A stretch of DNA of 64,000 nucleotides from Chlamydiales bacterium. GTDB taxonomy: Bacteria; Chlamydiota; Chlamydiia; Chlamydiales; Simkaniaceae. Under the pieces are notes generated by a model. The model was given only the letters and a program-made list of their open reading frames with translations, had not been told where the DNA came from and did not search any database. The position numbers were made by a program, and so were the translations under genes. Position 1 is the first letter of the stretch. Each line of letters starts with the position of its first letter. The stretch covers positions 62,001 through 126,000 of the forward strand of contig JACKPR010000005.1 in NCBI GenBank assembly GCA_024233395.1, in the 5' to 3' direction. This document shows, piece by piece, positions 51,803-60,997 of the stretch.

Positions 51803-52048
51803 TTAACCAATGCGCTTGAACCTTGGGACGACTTTTCCATCGATCCTGACCGTTTCAACAAACATCTCAAGAGGGCGAACCCAAGTGGTTCCCTGTTCAT
51901 CTGCATAGATGACAACCTCCTCAAGGGTTTCAGTATGACGCCCAACGCCTACAACTTTGTACTGATTTTTTTTGTAATGCTCAAAGAGCCCTCCATCCAT
52001 TAACTCTTTGGCTTTTTCTGAAAAAGGCTTTAATCCACTATGACTCAT
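51803..52048 (-). CDS. DUF1653-family protein
   Basis: An 81-residue protein. The core GLFEHYKKNQYKVVGVGRHT followed by EEVVIYADEQGTTWVRPLEM and DGKVVPRFKRI is the DUF1653 pattern, a small SH3-like beta-barrel of unknown role. AGGGA precedes the ATG. A palindromic element begins 18 bases upstream and may carry its promoter. Confidence 0.85.
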   Translation of the reverse strand: MSHSGLKPFSEKAKELMDGGLFEHYKKNQYKVVGVGRHTETLEEVVIYADEQGTTWVRPLEMFVETVRIDGKVVPRFKRIG

Positions 52049-52066
52049 CTTTCCCTACCTGTTCGT

Positions 52067-52236
52067 TATAGCTAAAATACTTTAAAATTGGGATGATTTA
52101 GACTAGAGATTTTTGATGGATTTTGGCTTCTTAAAACCGAAAACATTGTCTAAAAGACAAGGAGAGGTTTTAAGAAGTCAAAAGGCATCGGAAAGATCCG
52201 GATAAATCATCCCAATTTTAAAGTGTTTTAGCTATA
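52067..52236. mobile_element. MITE-like palindromic element, family A copy 2 (170 bp)
   Basis: Homologous to 15615-15781 along its whole length but in the opposite orientation: for example TTTTTGATGGATTTTGGCTT and AAGTCAAAAGGCATCGGAAA are found in both. Ends read TATAGCTAAAATACTTTAAA and (reversed) TATAGCTAAAACACTTTAAA. The right end lies inside the coding region of the DUF1499 gene and supplies its last codons and TAA. Confidence 0.85.
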
Positions 52237-52604
52237 TAAGCTTTATGTAGAGCTTCCACTCTTTTTCGATTCACTCCCAAATCCCCATAACCAACTCTTG
52301 ATGCACTCCGAACATCGATGACATTTTTGCTGGGATTATAAAGAAACTCAACATCATCGGTGAACCGAAAGATTTTAGATGTAAATTCAGCATGGAGATA
52401 TTCTGGAGTTTCTGTAACTATTACTGTGCGTGGCAGGGAGCGAATGATCGAAGCAATGATTCCTAAACTTTCTTGAGGACTTTTATAGATAGGAAAAGGA
52501 GCAATCGCATGAGCACGATCTTCCGACTGACTGCTCACGCAATTGGGCTTATTAGGACATGGAGCAAGGCTCACCATAAGAAAACACAGAATTCCAATCA
52601 TCAT
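52218..52604 (-). CDS. DUF1499-family protein
   Basis: A 128-residue protein starting with a short hydrophobic leader (MIGILCFLMVSLAPC), then the DUF1499 pattern: CPNKPNCVSSQ, a central VIVTETPEYLHAEFTSKIFRF and a conserved end DDVEFLYNP, IDVRSASRVGYGDLGVNRKR. Role unknown; related proteins are periplasmic or thylakoid-associated. The last residues YIAKTL and the stop are encoded by the terminal repeat of the family-A element, so the native C-terminus was replaced. Confidence 0.85.
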   Translation of the reverse strand: MMIGILCFLMVSLAPCPNKPNCVSSQSEDRAHAIAPFPIYKSPQESLGIIASIIRSLPRTVIVTETPEYLHAEFTSKIFRFTDDVEFLYNPSKNVIDVRSASRVGYGDLGVNRKRVEALHKAYIAKTL

Positions 52605-52670
52605 ATCTATTGAAAATTATATTAAGGGATATTACCTTTTATTGTTATGAATTCTACATCGTAGGGTGTA

Positions 52671-54038
52671 ATGAGTGGAATAACACAGTCTTCAAAAGGA
52701 AGTATTCGAGAAGTCTTTACTATTTCTTACCCTATCTTTTTAGCGCTTTTATCTTCATGCATCATGGGATTTTGTGATCGCTACTTTTTATCCAAATACT
52801 CTCTTGATGCCTTTCAAGGAGCTTGTATAGGGGGATATCTTGTTTTACTCTTTCAAGCTTTTTGCATGCAAATCACCTCTATCAACCAAATCTTCATTTC
52901 TGGAGCATTAGGCAAAAAACAAGAAGGATTGATTGGTCCTTATACTTGGCAAATGATTTGGGGGTCTGTTTTAATTAGTCTTGTGATGATTCCCATTGGA
53001 CTCCTTACAAATCACTTTTACTTTTCCAAAACACCCATCCAAGCACTTGGAAGTCAATATTTTTTAGTTTTGATCATGGGAAATTGTTTATTCTCTCTTG
53101 GCGCAACTTTTGCTGGTTTTCAAGCAGGAATAGGAAAAACTAAACTTTTGACCGTCTCTACAGTTATCTCAAACATCTGTAATATCATTCTCAATTATAT
53201 TCTTATTTTTGGCATACAAGGCACTATCCCTCCTTTAGGAGTGATTGGAGCTGCAATAGGAACTCTTATTTCTCAAGGAGTCTATTGTCTGATTCTTTTT
53301 GCTTCGTTTATTTATCATAAAGACTCCTCCACCTATCAAAGCAAAAAATGGTCCTTCTCTATTCCTCTTTTTTTAAAACTTATTCGTATAGGGGTTCCAA
53401 GTGCTTTTGCACGATTCTCAAACTTATTGTACTGGGCTTTTGCAGTAAAAATTCTCTCAAATCTCGAAGGAGATTACCTCCTTGTCCTTTCTTATGGAGC
53501 GACCCTTTGGTTCCCCATCTCTACGATTACTGAAGCATTAGCGAAAGGAGCCCTCTCATTTTTTTCATTCTTTTTAGGGGCAAATCATTTTCCTCTTATT
53601 TGGACAACCCTACGGTCAGCCCTCTTCATTTTTTTCATCGCCTTTTTCCTCTTAGGAATTCCCTTAGTGCTCTTTTCAGAGTCTCTTATTAACACCGTTC
53701 TTCAAACAACTCTCTCTCAAAAATCACTCGAGACGTTAAAAATGGCATCGATTTGGCTTTGGATTTACTTCCTTTTAGAAGGGGTTTCCCGTTTGATTAT
53801 CATCATTGTCTTAGCCATGAAACAAACCCTTTTTTCTATGAAATATAATATCATTACCGGCGGATTTCTCATCTTTCTCCCCTACTACCTCTGTTTCCAT
53901 GTCTTTGAATGCAGCGCCGATAAAGTCTGGATGGCAAATTGGATCTGCTGTTTTGTTAATGCTATCGTATTCTTTGGAAAAGCTTATATAGAGTTAAATA
54001 AAAACAAAGAACCCACTTTTTCTCATGTTCCTAACTAA
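52671..54038 (+). CDS. MATE-family efflux transporter
   Basis: A 455-residue inner membrane protein with twelve helices in two homologous halves: IREVFTISYPIFLALLSSCI at the start, IGKTKLLTVSTVISNICNII and NYILIFGIQGTIPPLGVIGA in the middle. It probably exports cationic compounds using Na+ or H+. Length and topology are normal. It is divergent from the DUF1499 gene. Confidence 0.87.
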   Translation: MSGITQSSKGSIREVFTISYPIFLALLSSCIMGFCDRYFLSKYSLDAFQGACIGGYLVLLFQAFCMQITSINQIFISGALGKKQEGLIGPYTWQMIWGSVLISLVMIPIGLLTNHFYFSKTPIQALGSQYFLVLIMGNCLFSLGATFAGFQAGIGKTKLLTVSTVISNICNIILNYILIFGIQGTIPPLGVIGAAIGTLISQGVYCLILFASFIYHKDSSTYQSKKWSFSIPLFLKLIRIGVPSAFARFSNLLYWAFAVKILSNLEGDYLLVLSYGATLWFPISTITEALAKGALSFFSFFLGANHFPLIWTTLRSALFIFFIAFFLLGIPLVLFSESLINTVLQTTLSQKSLETLKMASIWLWIYFLLEGVSRLIIIIVLAMKQTLFSMKYNIITGGFLIFLPYYLCFHVFECSADKVWMANWICCFVNAIVFFGKAYIELNKNKEPTFSHVPN

Positions 54039-54113
54039 AAAACTTGTTTTTTTCTCCTGAAGGATTTTAAAGTACCTGCATTTCAATAAACCAAACCATA
54101 TCACGAGGTTTTT

Positions 54114-54611
54114 ATGAAAAAAGCATTATTAAAGATTGGAATTGTTGCAGCTCTTGCATTCTCTACAACCCTTTTCAAAAAAGAGCCTTATCATTTTTTA
54201 CCGTTTAAGAAGATTTCTTACTCTATTGAATCCTCTAAAAAATACTCTTCTTATCACCGGATGTTATCTTTAAATCATGAGGATTTCAAAACCCATTTTA
54301 TCGGATGCAAATCAATGACAAAATCGATACAAAATTTTGAAAAAGATTTTTTCATCGATGCCGTGCACTCCCACCTTTTTTATGTAGGGGGGATAGATCA
54401 TGTCATGCCGAATCAAATGAACCAGATTTTTGAATCTGTCGATTCAAACGGGGACCTTCACTTTTATTTTCAACATCCTCATGGAACCAGACATTTTTCA
54501 ATACAAGAGATGAAAATAGGAGACCATGTCGCTTATTATCTCCAAAATTCTTCATATAGAGAACACTACCCTTCTTTAAAGGATTTTCTGGAATGTACCC
54601 TTAAGGCATAA
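54114..54611 (+). CDS. small exported protein of unknown function
   Basis: A 165-residue protein with a probable signal peptide (MKKALLKIGIVAALAFSTT). The rest is rich in His, Phe and Tyr (FQHPHGTRHFSIQEMK) and has two Cys. GAGG precedes the ATG by five bases. It ends seven bases from the converging OppA-like gene. No family recognised. Confidence 0.5.
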   Translation: MKKALLKIGIVAALAFSTTLFKKEPYHFLPFKKISYSIESSKKYSSYHRMLSLNHEDFKTHFIGCKSMTKSIQNFEKDFFIDAVHSHLFYVGGIDHVMPNQMNQIFESVDSNGDLHFYFQHPHGTRHFSIQEMKIGDHVAYYLQNSSYREHYPSLKDFLECTLKA

Positions 54612-54618
54612 GGGTTGA

Positions 54619-57510
54619 TTACTTTTTGTAGGCTGTTAAGAGAGAAAACTTAGTGGTTTCGGGAGGGGATGCTATATATGGCTGCGTAACGGAGTATGAG
54701 GGAGTAATAAAGAGGGGGACAATCGGAACAAACTGATGAATGAGTTCTTCAGCCTCTTTATGGAGCTTTTTCTTTTCAGAAGCATTCCCCTTATTCCGGA
54801 TCTCCCCTATAAGCTCTTGAATGCGTGGGTGATCCCATGATGAATAGTTAACCAGATTTTTAGGGGAGGAAAAGACTTCAAGAAAGTAACTGGGATTTAA
54901 GATTTTATCCACCCAATTATATAATAGCATCTCTACTTTCCTTTCTGAAAGGAGCTTACTTAGCTCTTTAGGAGAAAAGGACGCCACTTTCCATGAAAGG
55001 GAAAATGCTTGATTGATCTGCTTCACCAAAGTTTTCCCGAGTTCTTTCGATCTTGGAATAGTATTCAGTTGCACAGATTGGATCATCTCCAAAGATAAAG
55101 AAGACTCCTGAAGTCCTTCCTCAAATAAAGCTCTTGCACTTTCTATATCCATAGGTTCTGGGGGTTGTAATTGTGTAAAATAGGGGGAATAGAGGGAAAA
55201 ATAGGGAGAAGAATGTGAAGAATATTCCTGAGCTAAGACCTTTCTATCGAGAACATGTGAAATCGCTCTTCTGATTTTATGATTTGAGAAGAGCGGGGAT
55301 TTACAATTAAAACAGAGGTACTTTGTTTCTACCGTTTCTTCCCATTTTTTGCTGATAGGGTTGGCTGCAATACTCGAAAGATCACACCTTGATAAAGGGT
55401 TTAAAAGAGCATCGATCTGTTGTTTCTTAAAAAGCTCTAAACTTTTTTCCTCAGATAAAACAGAGATTTCTATCTTTTCTAACAAAACACTTGAAGCATC
55501 CCAATAACGAGGGTTTTTCTTGAGACAGACTAGATCTTTACTAGCTTTTTCTAATACAAATCCCCCATTACACACATAATCGTTTCCTTCATGCTCTGCC
55601 CAATTGGGATTGGACTGGTCTAAGCGGACTAAAATCGGAGAGAATACGGGGTGAGTACAGAGTTCTAGAAAATAAGGACAAGGATACTCTAAAAAAACAT
55701 CAAGTGTGAAGGGATCGGGAGCTTCTACTCCTAGGGAGTCAGGAGAAAGTTTTCCTTCTTTTATTTTCTGGCTATTCTTGATCGTGTAAAAGAAATGAGC
55801 AAGAAGGGAGAAAAACTTAGGGTTTAAAATGGTCTTCCAACTATAAATAAAATCTTGAGCGGTTAATAACGATCCGTCCGACCAGTAACTCTTTCTCAGA
55901 TGGAAGCGGTAGTGTTTCCTCTGATCAAACACTTCTACCTCTTTTGCAATAGCCCCTTCAACACTCCCTTTCGAATTGACTTGCATAAGCCCTGCAAAAA
56001 GAAGTCTATGTAAAAAACTTGTTTCCTCATCTGTTCCAATACGGGGATCAAATGAAATAAAGCTTGTATTAGAAGAAATCCGGAGGACTTGCTTTTGTTC
56101 TTTTTTGCCCAACCAATGTCTATAATAATAAGAAACATGCTTCTTGATTTCTTGCACTTCAGAGAAATTTGATACAGACAAAGTGCAACAAGTTATTGTC
56201 GTTGATTTTGTTTCAAAGGAAGAAAAAAGAGGTCTAAAAGCCTCTTTATTTATCACCTTTTTAAAGCCCTTAAGAAAAGCTCCTTCTTTGATTTTAATAC
56301 AAATGGAAAGGATTCCTTGATTCTCATAAAATAATAGATCCGATTGCTCAAAACTTTCTTTTGCTTTTTTCAAGGACGTATAGGAATGAATCAAAAGAGG
56401 AATGGGAGCCGTTGCTTGAAGTTCTTGGGGAGTGATCGAATAGAAAAAGGGTTTTAAATCATCAATTGATTCGCCACTTTCTGCAGCAAGATCGAATAAA
56501 TTTTTCTCAGTCTTTTCTAAAAGTCCGCCGTTAATATCTCTAAAAGGACCGATCAATCCTTCAATCAACTGTGCACATTTTTTCCTTGCATCAATAGGAG
56601 AAGGAGATGCGTGAAAAGGAATTTCAATCGAGGCAATAATCCCCTCTTTTATTTCAGTTTCTTCCTTGATAATTGTTGAGCCCTCAATTTGAAGATCGAC
56701 ATGGGACAACTTCTGTTTTAATGAATCTTTTTCATGAAAAGATAATGAACAAATCAGTGTTGAAAAGTGAAGTGCTAAACTTGTTTGCTTTGAAAAGTCA
56801 ATGAAAACTTGAGGAAGATCTCCTGGTTTCATCTCTTTCATAATCCAATGAAAGTTTTTCAAAAGAAGCTCTCGATTACTAGGAACAATCCATAAACGAT
56901 CCTTAGCTCCTATTTCTTCAAGAATATACTTCGGAAGTTCTTTTTCGATGAAAAAAAGATCTGAATCATTCAATAGGCCCACATTCTTTTGGAGTTCAAA
57001 ATGGATTTTAATGTTTTCATTTTGATGATCTATTTGAAAGAAAAAGGTTCTTTCAACCAGGTAAAGTGAGGATTTGCTTCGTATTAGCGCTTTTAAGAGC
57101 TCTTTATCAAAAGCTACAGCCTTTAAATTCATTAAAACGCTATAGGTTTCTCTTTCCTGAAAAGGATATTGCACAGAATGTTTTTTTGTCTTGACCTTGT
57201 ATTTAGGAATCTCTAGAGGATTTTCATTCTGAAAGCTTTCTGAAAGCCCCCGAATCAGCCATTTAATCACCTCAAAGGACCTCGCATCTGCAAACCCCTC
57301 TTTCACATGGTTAAGAAGATTCATAGCCCCCTTTAAGTAACATTCAATAGAAAGTTCCAAGGGCTCTGAAACCAATTCATTAAGAACATTAAAAATGACT
57401 TTCATGTTAGAACTTGCTGAATCAAAATATGACTCTAAAAGAGAAAAAAAGAGTATAGGATACTCTTTTCCCAGAGCAGGCTGTTTTTGTAAAACTTGGG
57501 GATATTTCAT
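54619..57510 (-). CDS. large protein: novel N-terminal domain fused to an OppA-like (family 5) solute-binding domain
   Basis: A 963-residue protein, nearly twice the usual OppA length. Residues about 490-963 are a family 5 peptide-binding domain (FISFDPRIGTDEETSFLHRL, RKSYWSDGSLLTAQDFIYSW, HKIRRAISHVLDRKVLAQEY, ending in FVPIVPLFITPSYS). Residues 1-480 match nothing I know: mixed helix and strand, no helix-turn-helix, so not SgrR. There is no signal peptide, which suggests a cytoplasmic sensor rather than a transporter component, or secretion by another route. No opp permease genes are near. Continuous frame, no sign of frameshift. Confidence 0.75.
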   Translation of the reverse strand: MKYPQVLQKQPALGKEYPILFFSLLESYFDSASSNMKVIFNVLNELVSEPLELSIECYLKGAMNLLNHVKEGFADARSFEVIKWLIRGLSESFQNENPLEIPKYKVKTKKHSVQYPFQERETYSVLMNLKAVAFDKELLKALIRSKSSLYLVERTFFFQIDHQNENIKIHFELQKNVGLLNDSDLFFIEKELPKYILEEIGAKDRLWIVPSNRELLLKNFHWIMKEMKPGDLPQVFIDFSKQTSLALHFSTLICSLSFHEKDSLKQKLSHVDLQIEGSTIIKEETEIKEGIIASIEIPFHASPSPIDARKKCAQLIEGLIGPFRDINGGLLEKTEKNLFDLAAESGESIDDLKPFFYSITPQELQATAPIPLLIHSYTSLKKAKESFEQSDLLFYENQGILSICIKIKEGAFLKGFKKVINKEAFRPLFSSFETKSTTITCCTLSVSNFSEVQEIKKHVSYYYRHWLGKKEQKQVLRISSNTSFISFDPRIGTDEETSFLHRLLFAGLMQVNSKGSVEGAIAKEVEVFDQRKHYRFHLRKSYWSDGSLLTAQDFIYSWKTILNPKFFSLLAHFFYTIKNSQKIKEGKLSPDSLGVEAPDPFTLDVFLEYPCPYFLELCTHPVFSPILVRLDQSNPNWAEHEGNDYVCNGGFVLEKASKDLVCLKKNPRYWDASSVLLEKIEISVLSEEKSLELFKKQQIDALLNPLSRCDLSSIAANPISKKWEETVETKYLCFNCKSPLFSNHKIRRAISHVLDRKVLAQEYSSHSSPYFSLYSPYFTQLQPPEPMDIESARALFEEGLQESSLSLEMIQSVQLNTIPRSKELGKTLVKQINQAFSLSWKVASFSPKELSKLLSERKVEMLLYNWVDKILNPSYFLEVFSSPKNLVNYSSWDHPRIQELIGEIRNKGNASEKKKLHKEAEELIHQFVPIVPLFITPSYSVTQPYIASPPETTKFSLLTAYKK

Positions 57511-57608
57511 ATAACAAGCTAGAGTTTAATAAGAAAAAAGTCTAACAGCCTATGTAATATTGGCAAAGATCTTTTCAAAATAAAAAGTTGGAATATGGAA
57601 AAAGAATA

Positions 57609-57681
<73 letters not shown>

Positions 57682-57747
57682 AAGGGGTAACGTTAAGATA
57701 GTTAGTAGACAATGTTAGAGTTTTAGAAGATTTATCGCAACGACTTT

Positions 57748-57910
57748 TAGATAGTGTCGCGAAGTAATCGCTGTTGGAGTAATTCTTTCTATGAGGAAAA
57801 TTCAAGGCGTCTGATGGAGTGAGCCCAAAATGGGCTCACGAAGCAGGATAACGCAGAAGTTTTCCATAGAAAGGATTAAAACAACTGTGAGAATTTGACG
57901 ACACTATCTA
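57748..57910. mobile_element. MITE-like palindromic element, family B (163 bp)
   Basis: Ends TAGATAGTGTCG and its complement are perfect over 12 bases, with imperfect pairing continuing inward (TTCTTTCTATGAGGAAAA facing TTTTCCATAGAAAG). The centre has TTCAAGGCGTCTGATGGA, a GTGAGCCC/GGGCTCAC hairpin and GAAGCAGGA, as in the element at 17611. The right end supplies the TAG stop of tsp. Terminal TA would fit a TA target duplication. Confidence 0.8.
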
Positions 57911-59857
57911 GTTGTGAATCTTATCGAGAGCAATCATATCTTTAAGAATTTCGACTGATTCTTGAATTTGAAGGTCATTGACCCCATAATTTTCTTTGAG
58001 AAGATCATTTCGTGACTGCCCTTTCGATTTATTGGGGCGATAACCATTCCCTACCTTAAGGAAGAACTGATAGTTTTGATTATTCTCAATCCGTTCCCGA
58101 CTATTTTTGATCAAAGTAGGGAGCATTTGGCGCCAAGAAGTTTCGCGTGGCTTCAGATATGGGACTGTAAACCGAGCGACATCTCGGTAAGATCCCTGCT
58201 TAATATTCATCAGAGAATGAAAAACATCTCCACTCAAATGATCATTGGCAAGGGGGAATTCTAAGTATTTCTCCCCAATATTATAAGGAGAAAAAGCTGT
58301 CGGGACAAGGATATCTCCCTGAACTCCTTGAATCTGTGGCGAACGCCCTGATGCTGTGTAATAGCGTCCAACAGTGACCTTAAAAAAGGCTTTAGCTCTT
58401 TCATCGGTAATTGTTTGGAACTGCATTGTTCCCTTGCCATACGAACGCTCATCTCCCACAATTAAGGCGACACCATAGTCTTGCAGCGCTTGGGCAACAA
58501 TTTCTGCAGCTGAGGCTGAAGCTTTTGAAATCAGAATTAAAACAGGCCCATCAAAAAATTGCCTTCCGTCAACATCCCGTGCATAACTCACCTCTCCATC
58601 TGCATACTTAGAGATTACGATGAGCCCCCCATTAATAAAGAGAGAAGAAACCTTAACCGCCTGACTCAAAAACCCTCCCGAGTTTTCTCGAAAGTCTAAG
58701 ACAATTCCCTTCAAATTCCCCTCTGCTTTTAGTGAACGGAGAGCTTCGCGCAAATCATTGGCAACACTGATCTTTCCCCCATTATCATAAAAAGCAGGAA
58801 CATCAATTTTTCCAATGATTCCATCTCCATAAGGTTCATAAGAAAAAGCGATTCTTTCGTCGTCCATCGAAATTTTCTCGCGAATGAGATCGACATGCAT
58901 CATTTGTTCGTTTCGTTTGACTCCTAAAGTAACCTTAGACCCTGCTTTTCCCTTCATTAATTCAAGGAGCTGTTCAAAAGTTAGATCTTCAACGCCTTGA
59001 TAATTAACAGCGACAAGAAGGTCACCCACTTGAATATTCCCACTCTTAGAAGCAGGCCCATTCGGAACAAGATCGGTCACATAGATCCCGTCAAAGTCCT
59101 CTCTGAAAACAACCCCAACTCCTGAAAACTCCTTTTTAAGCATGGTTCGAATTTCATAAGCCTCTCTAGGACTGTAATATCCTGTGTGTGCATCCAAACA
59201 TTTTGCCATTGCTTTGAGCATATGAAGAGTTAAAAGATGCTCCGTTTCGCCTAAATATTCCTCTTCAAAAGCAAAAGTTTTCTTTGACCGATGGTTTAAA
59301 ATTTTTTGAATCAATTGAGGACTGACCGAAGAATCACTTCTCGAGCGAAGATGAGACTTAACCTCTAGAATCAATCTCTCATAGATCCTATTTTTTAATT
59401 CCTCTTCATCCCTAGCGTAATCCGAATAATATAAAGGTACGGACCGCTTTAGCGCTCTTTCCCCCTCATTAATGAGTCTTTCAATCTGCTGATGGCGAAT
59501 CTTTTGAGCTCTCTGAATAGATCTTTGAACCATAAAGTTAAGGTTCCAATACTCTGGAAATTGATCTTGATGATAATGATTGATCAACTCTCGGACCTTT
59601 CTTGACGACACTCCAAGATAAGCTTCTGCTTCACTTTTTAGAAGATAGATGCGATCGGGATCAAACTGTTCAAGATAAATTTTTAATGAACGTTTAGCGA
59701 TTATTGGAGAAAACTCTTTACTTTCAACATGATAAGTAAACATTTTATCCATCGTTGGACGGACATCCTTTAGTGAAAGGGTAAAAGCCTCGCTTGTAAA
59801 CCCCGAAAGACTAAAGGATAAAAATATGATCAGTCTAAATAAAAAAGCCCTTCCCAT
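57908..59857 (-). CDS. tsp: C-terminal processing (tail-specific) protease, S41 family
   Basis: A 649-residue exported protease. Signal peptide (1-24), an N-terminal helical domain (to about 220), a PDZ domain (GVGVVFREDFDGIYVTDLVP onward) and the S41 catalytic core with Ser and Lys in ISKASASAAEIVAQAL and DERSYGKGTMQ. A DUF3340-like C-terminal region ends it. It degrades misfolded or tagged periplasmic proteins; the Chlamydia homologue (CT441) is also next to rpsL. The stop codon is part of the abutting palindromic element. Divergent from rpsL. Confidence 0.93.
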   Translation of the reverse strand: MGRAFLFRLIIFLSFSLSGFTSEAFTLSLKDVRPTMDKMFTYHVESKEFSPIIAKRSLKIYLEQFDPDRIYLLKSEAEAYLGVSSRKVRELINHYHQDQFPEYWNLNFMVQRSIQRAQKIRHQQIERLINEGERALKRSVPLYYSDYARDEEELKNRIYERLILEVKSHLRSRSDSSVSPQLIQKILNHRSKKTFAFEEEYLGETEHLLTLHMLKAMAKCLDAHTGYYSPREAYEIRTMLKKEFSGVGVVFREDFDGIYVTDLVPNGPASKSGNIQVGDLLVAVNYQGVEDLTFEQLLELMKGKAGSKVTLGVKRNEQMMHVDLIREKISMDDERIAFSYEPYGDGIIGKIDVPAFYDNGGKISVANDLREALRSLKAEGNLKGIVLDFRENSGGFLSQAVKVSSLFINGGLIVISKYADGEVSYARDVDGRQFFDGPVLILISKASASAAEIVAQALQDYGVALIVGDERSYGKGTMQFQTITDERAKAFFKVTVGRYYTASGRSPQIQGVQGDILVPTAFSPYNIGEKYLEFPLANDHLSGDVFHSLMNIKQGSYRDVARFTVPYLKPRETSWRQMLPTLIKNSRERIENNQNYQFFLKVGNGYRPNKSKGQSRNDLLKENYGVNDLQIQESVEILKDMIALDKIHN

Positions 59858-60025
59858 AATCCCACTCTTATTTCCTCACTATACTTATTAATAAATTAAA
59901 TGCTCGAAAATTGAATAAATTAATTTTATATAAAAGAAAGTTAATTGCTTAATCACATATCTGTAAAAAATTCCGTTAATAGCTCTCTGAAACAGGCGAT
60001 CGTCTTGTTCCCTGAAAGCAATAGT

Positions 60026-60055
60026 TTGCAAGAAATTAAGTGTATACGCTATATT
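60026..60055 (+). promoter_or_regulatory. promoter of the str operon
   Basis: TTGCAA at 60026-60031, an 18-base spacer and TATATT at 60050-60055, about 60 bases before the rpsL start. The rest of the 268-bp spacer 59858-60125 is AT-rich; TATAGT at 59878-59883 on the minus strand is a weak -10 candidate for tsp. Confidence 0.55.
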
Positions 60056-60125
60056 ACTCGTTTACATTGGTAAGAATTAATCCTGTATGGGATTGACAAC
60101 AGAATAAATAGGAGTAAAGGCCTCA

Positions 60126-60500
60126 ATGCCAACCATTAACCAACTTGTGCGGAAACCTCGCACACCTAAAAAGAAGAAAAAGAAATCTCCTGCGCTCCAG
60201 AAATGTCCGCAAAGACGGGGTGTCTGTCTTCAAGTAAAGACAAAAACTCCAAAGAAACCTAACTCAGCTCTTCGAAAAGTGGCTTGGGTTCGCCTATCTA
60301 ATGGACAGGAAGTCATTGCTTACATTGGTGGTGAGGGACACAATTTACAAGAACACAGTATCGTCCTCGTCAGAGGTGGAAGGGTTAAAGACCTTCCGGG
60401 TGTTCGCTATCACATTGTTCGAGGTTCTCTCGACTGCGCAGCTGTTAAAGACCGGAAACAAGCGCGTTCTAAGTATGGCGCGAAGAAACCTAAAGGATAA
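60126..60500 (+). CDS. rpsL: 30S ribosomal protein S12
   Basis: A 124-residue protein of standard sequence: MPTINQLVRKPR at the start, PQRRGVCLQVKTKTPKKPNS with the streptomycin-site Lys, and VKDLPGVRYHIVRGSLD. It is part of the decoding centre. First gene of rpsL-rpsG-fusA-rpsJ; AGGAG lies about 12 bases upstream. Confidence 0.98.
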   Translation: MPTINQLVRKPRTPKKKKKKSPALQKCPQRRGVCLQVKTKTPKKPNSALRKVAWVRLSNGQEVIAYIGGEGHNLQEHSIVLVRGGRVKDLPGVRYHIVRGSLDCAAVKDRKQARSKYGAKKPKG

Positions 60501-60506
60501 TAGAAT

Positions 60507-60980
60507 ATGTCAAGAAGACGTCGTGCAACAAAACGAAAGCCCATTCCTGATCAGAAATATAATAGTGCTGTTGTTTCAAAGTTCATCAATCGTGTCATGC
60601 TTCATGGGAAAAAATCCATAGCAACACGTATTGTTTATCAAGCTTTAGATGAGTTTGCAAAGAAAGTGCGTGCTGAAGATACGATCATTGCTTTTGACCA
60701 AGCGATGGAAAATGCGATGCCAACACTCGAGGTAAAATCTAGAAGAATTGGTGGAGCAACCTATCAAGTCCCCATTGAAATCCCTCCTGATCGACGTGCT
60801 TCAATGGCTATGAAATGGATCATCATGAATGCAAGACAAAAACCTGGACGCAACATGGTTGACGGCTTAGCAATGGAACTTGCCGATTGCTTCAACAACC
60901 AAGGTTCCACAATTAAAAAGAAAGACGACACACACCGAATGGCAGAAGCGAATAAAGCATTTGCACACTATAAATGGTAA
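60507..60980 (+). CDS. rpsG: 30S ribosomal protein S7
   Basis: A 157-residue protein, the primary assembly protein of the 30S head. MSRRRRATKRKPIPDQKYNS at the start and ending HRMAEANKAFAHYKW are as in the family. Six bases after rpsL. Confidence 0.98.
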   Translation: MSRRRRATKRKPIPDQKYNSAVVSKFINRVMLHGKKSIATRIVYQALDEFAKKVRAEDTIIAFDQAMENAMPTLEVKSRRIGGATYQVPIEIPPDRRASMAMKWIIMNARQKPGRNMVDGLAMELADCFNNQGSTIKKKDDTHRMAEANKAFAHYKW

Positions 60981-60997
60981 AGGAGCACACTTAAAAA

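Noticed and set aside
52218..52604. Lipoprotein signal on the DUF1499 protein
   Set aside because: The only Cys after the hydrophobic leader is preceded by Leu-Ala-Pro, which does not meet the lipobox rule.
54619..57510. SgrR-type transcription regulator
   Set aside because: SgrR also has a C-terminal OppA-like domain, but its N-terminal winged helix of about 115 residues is not present in this 480-residue head.
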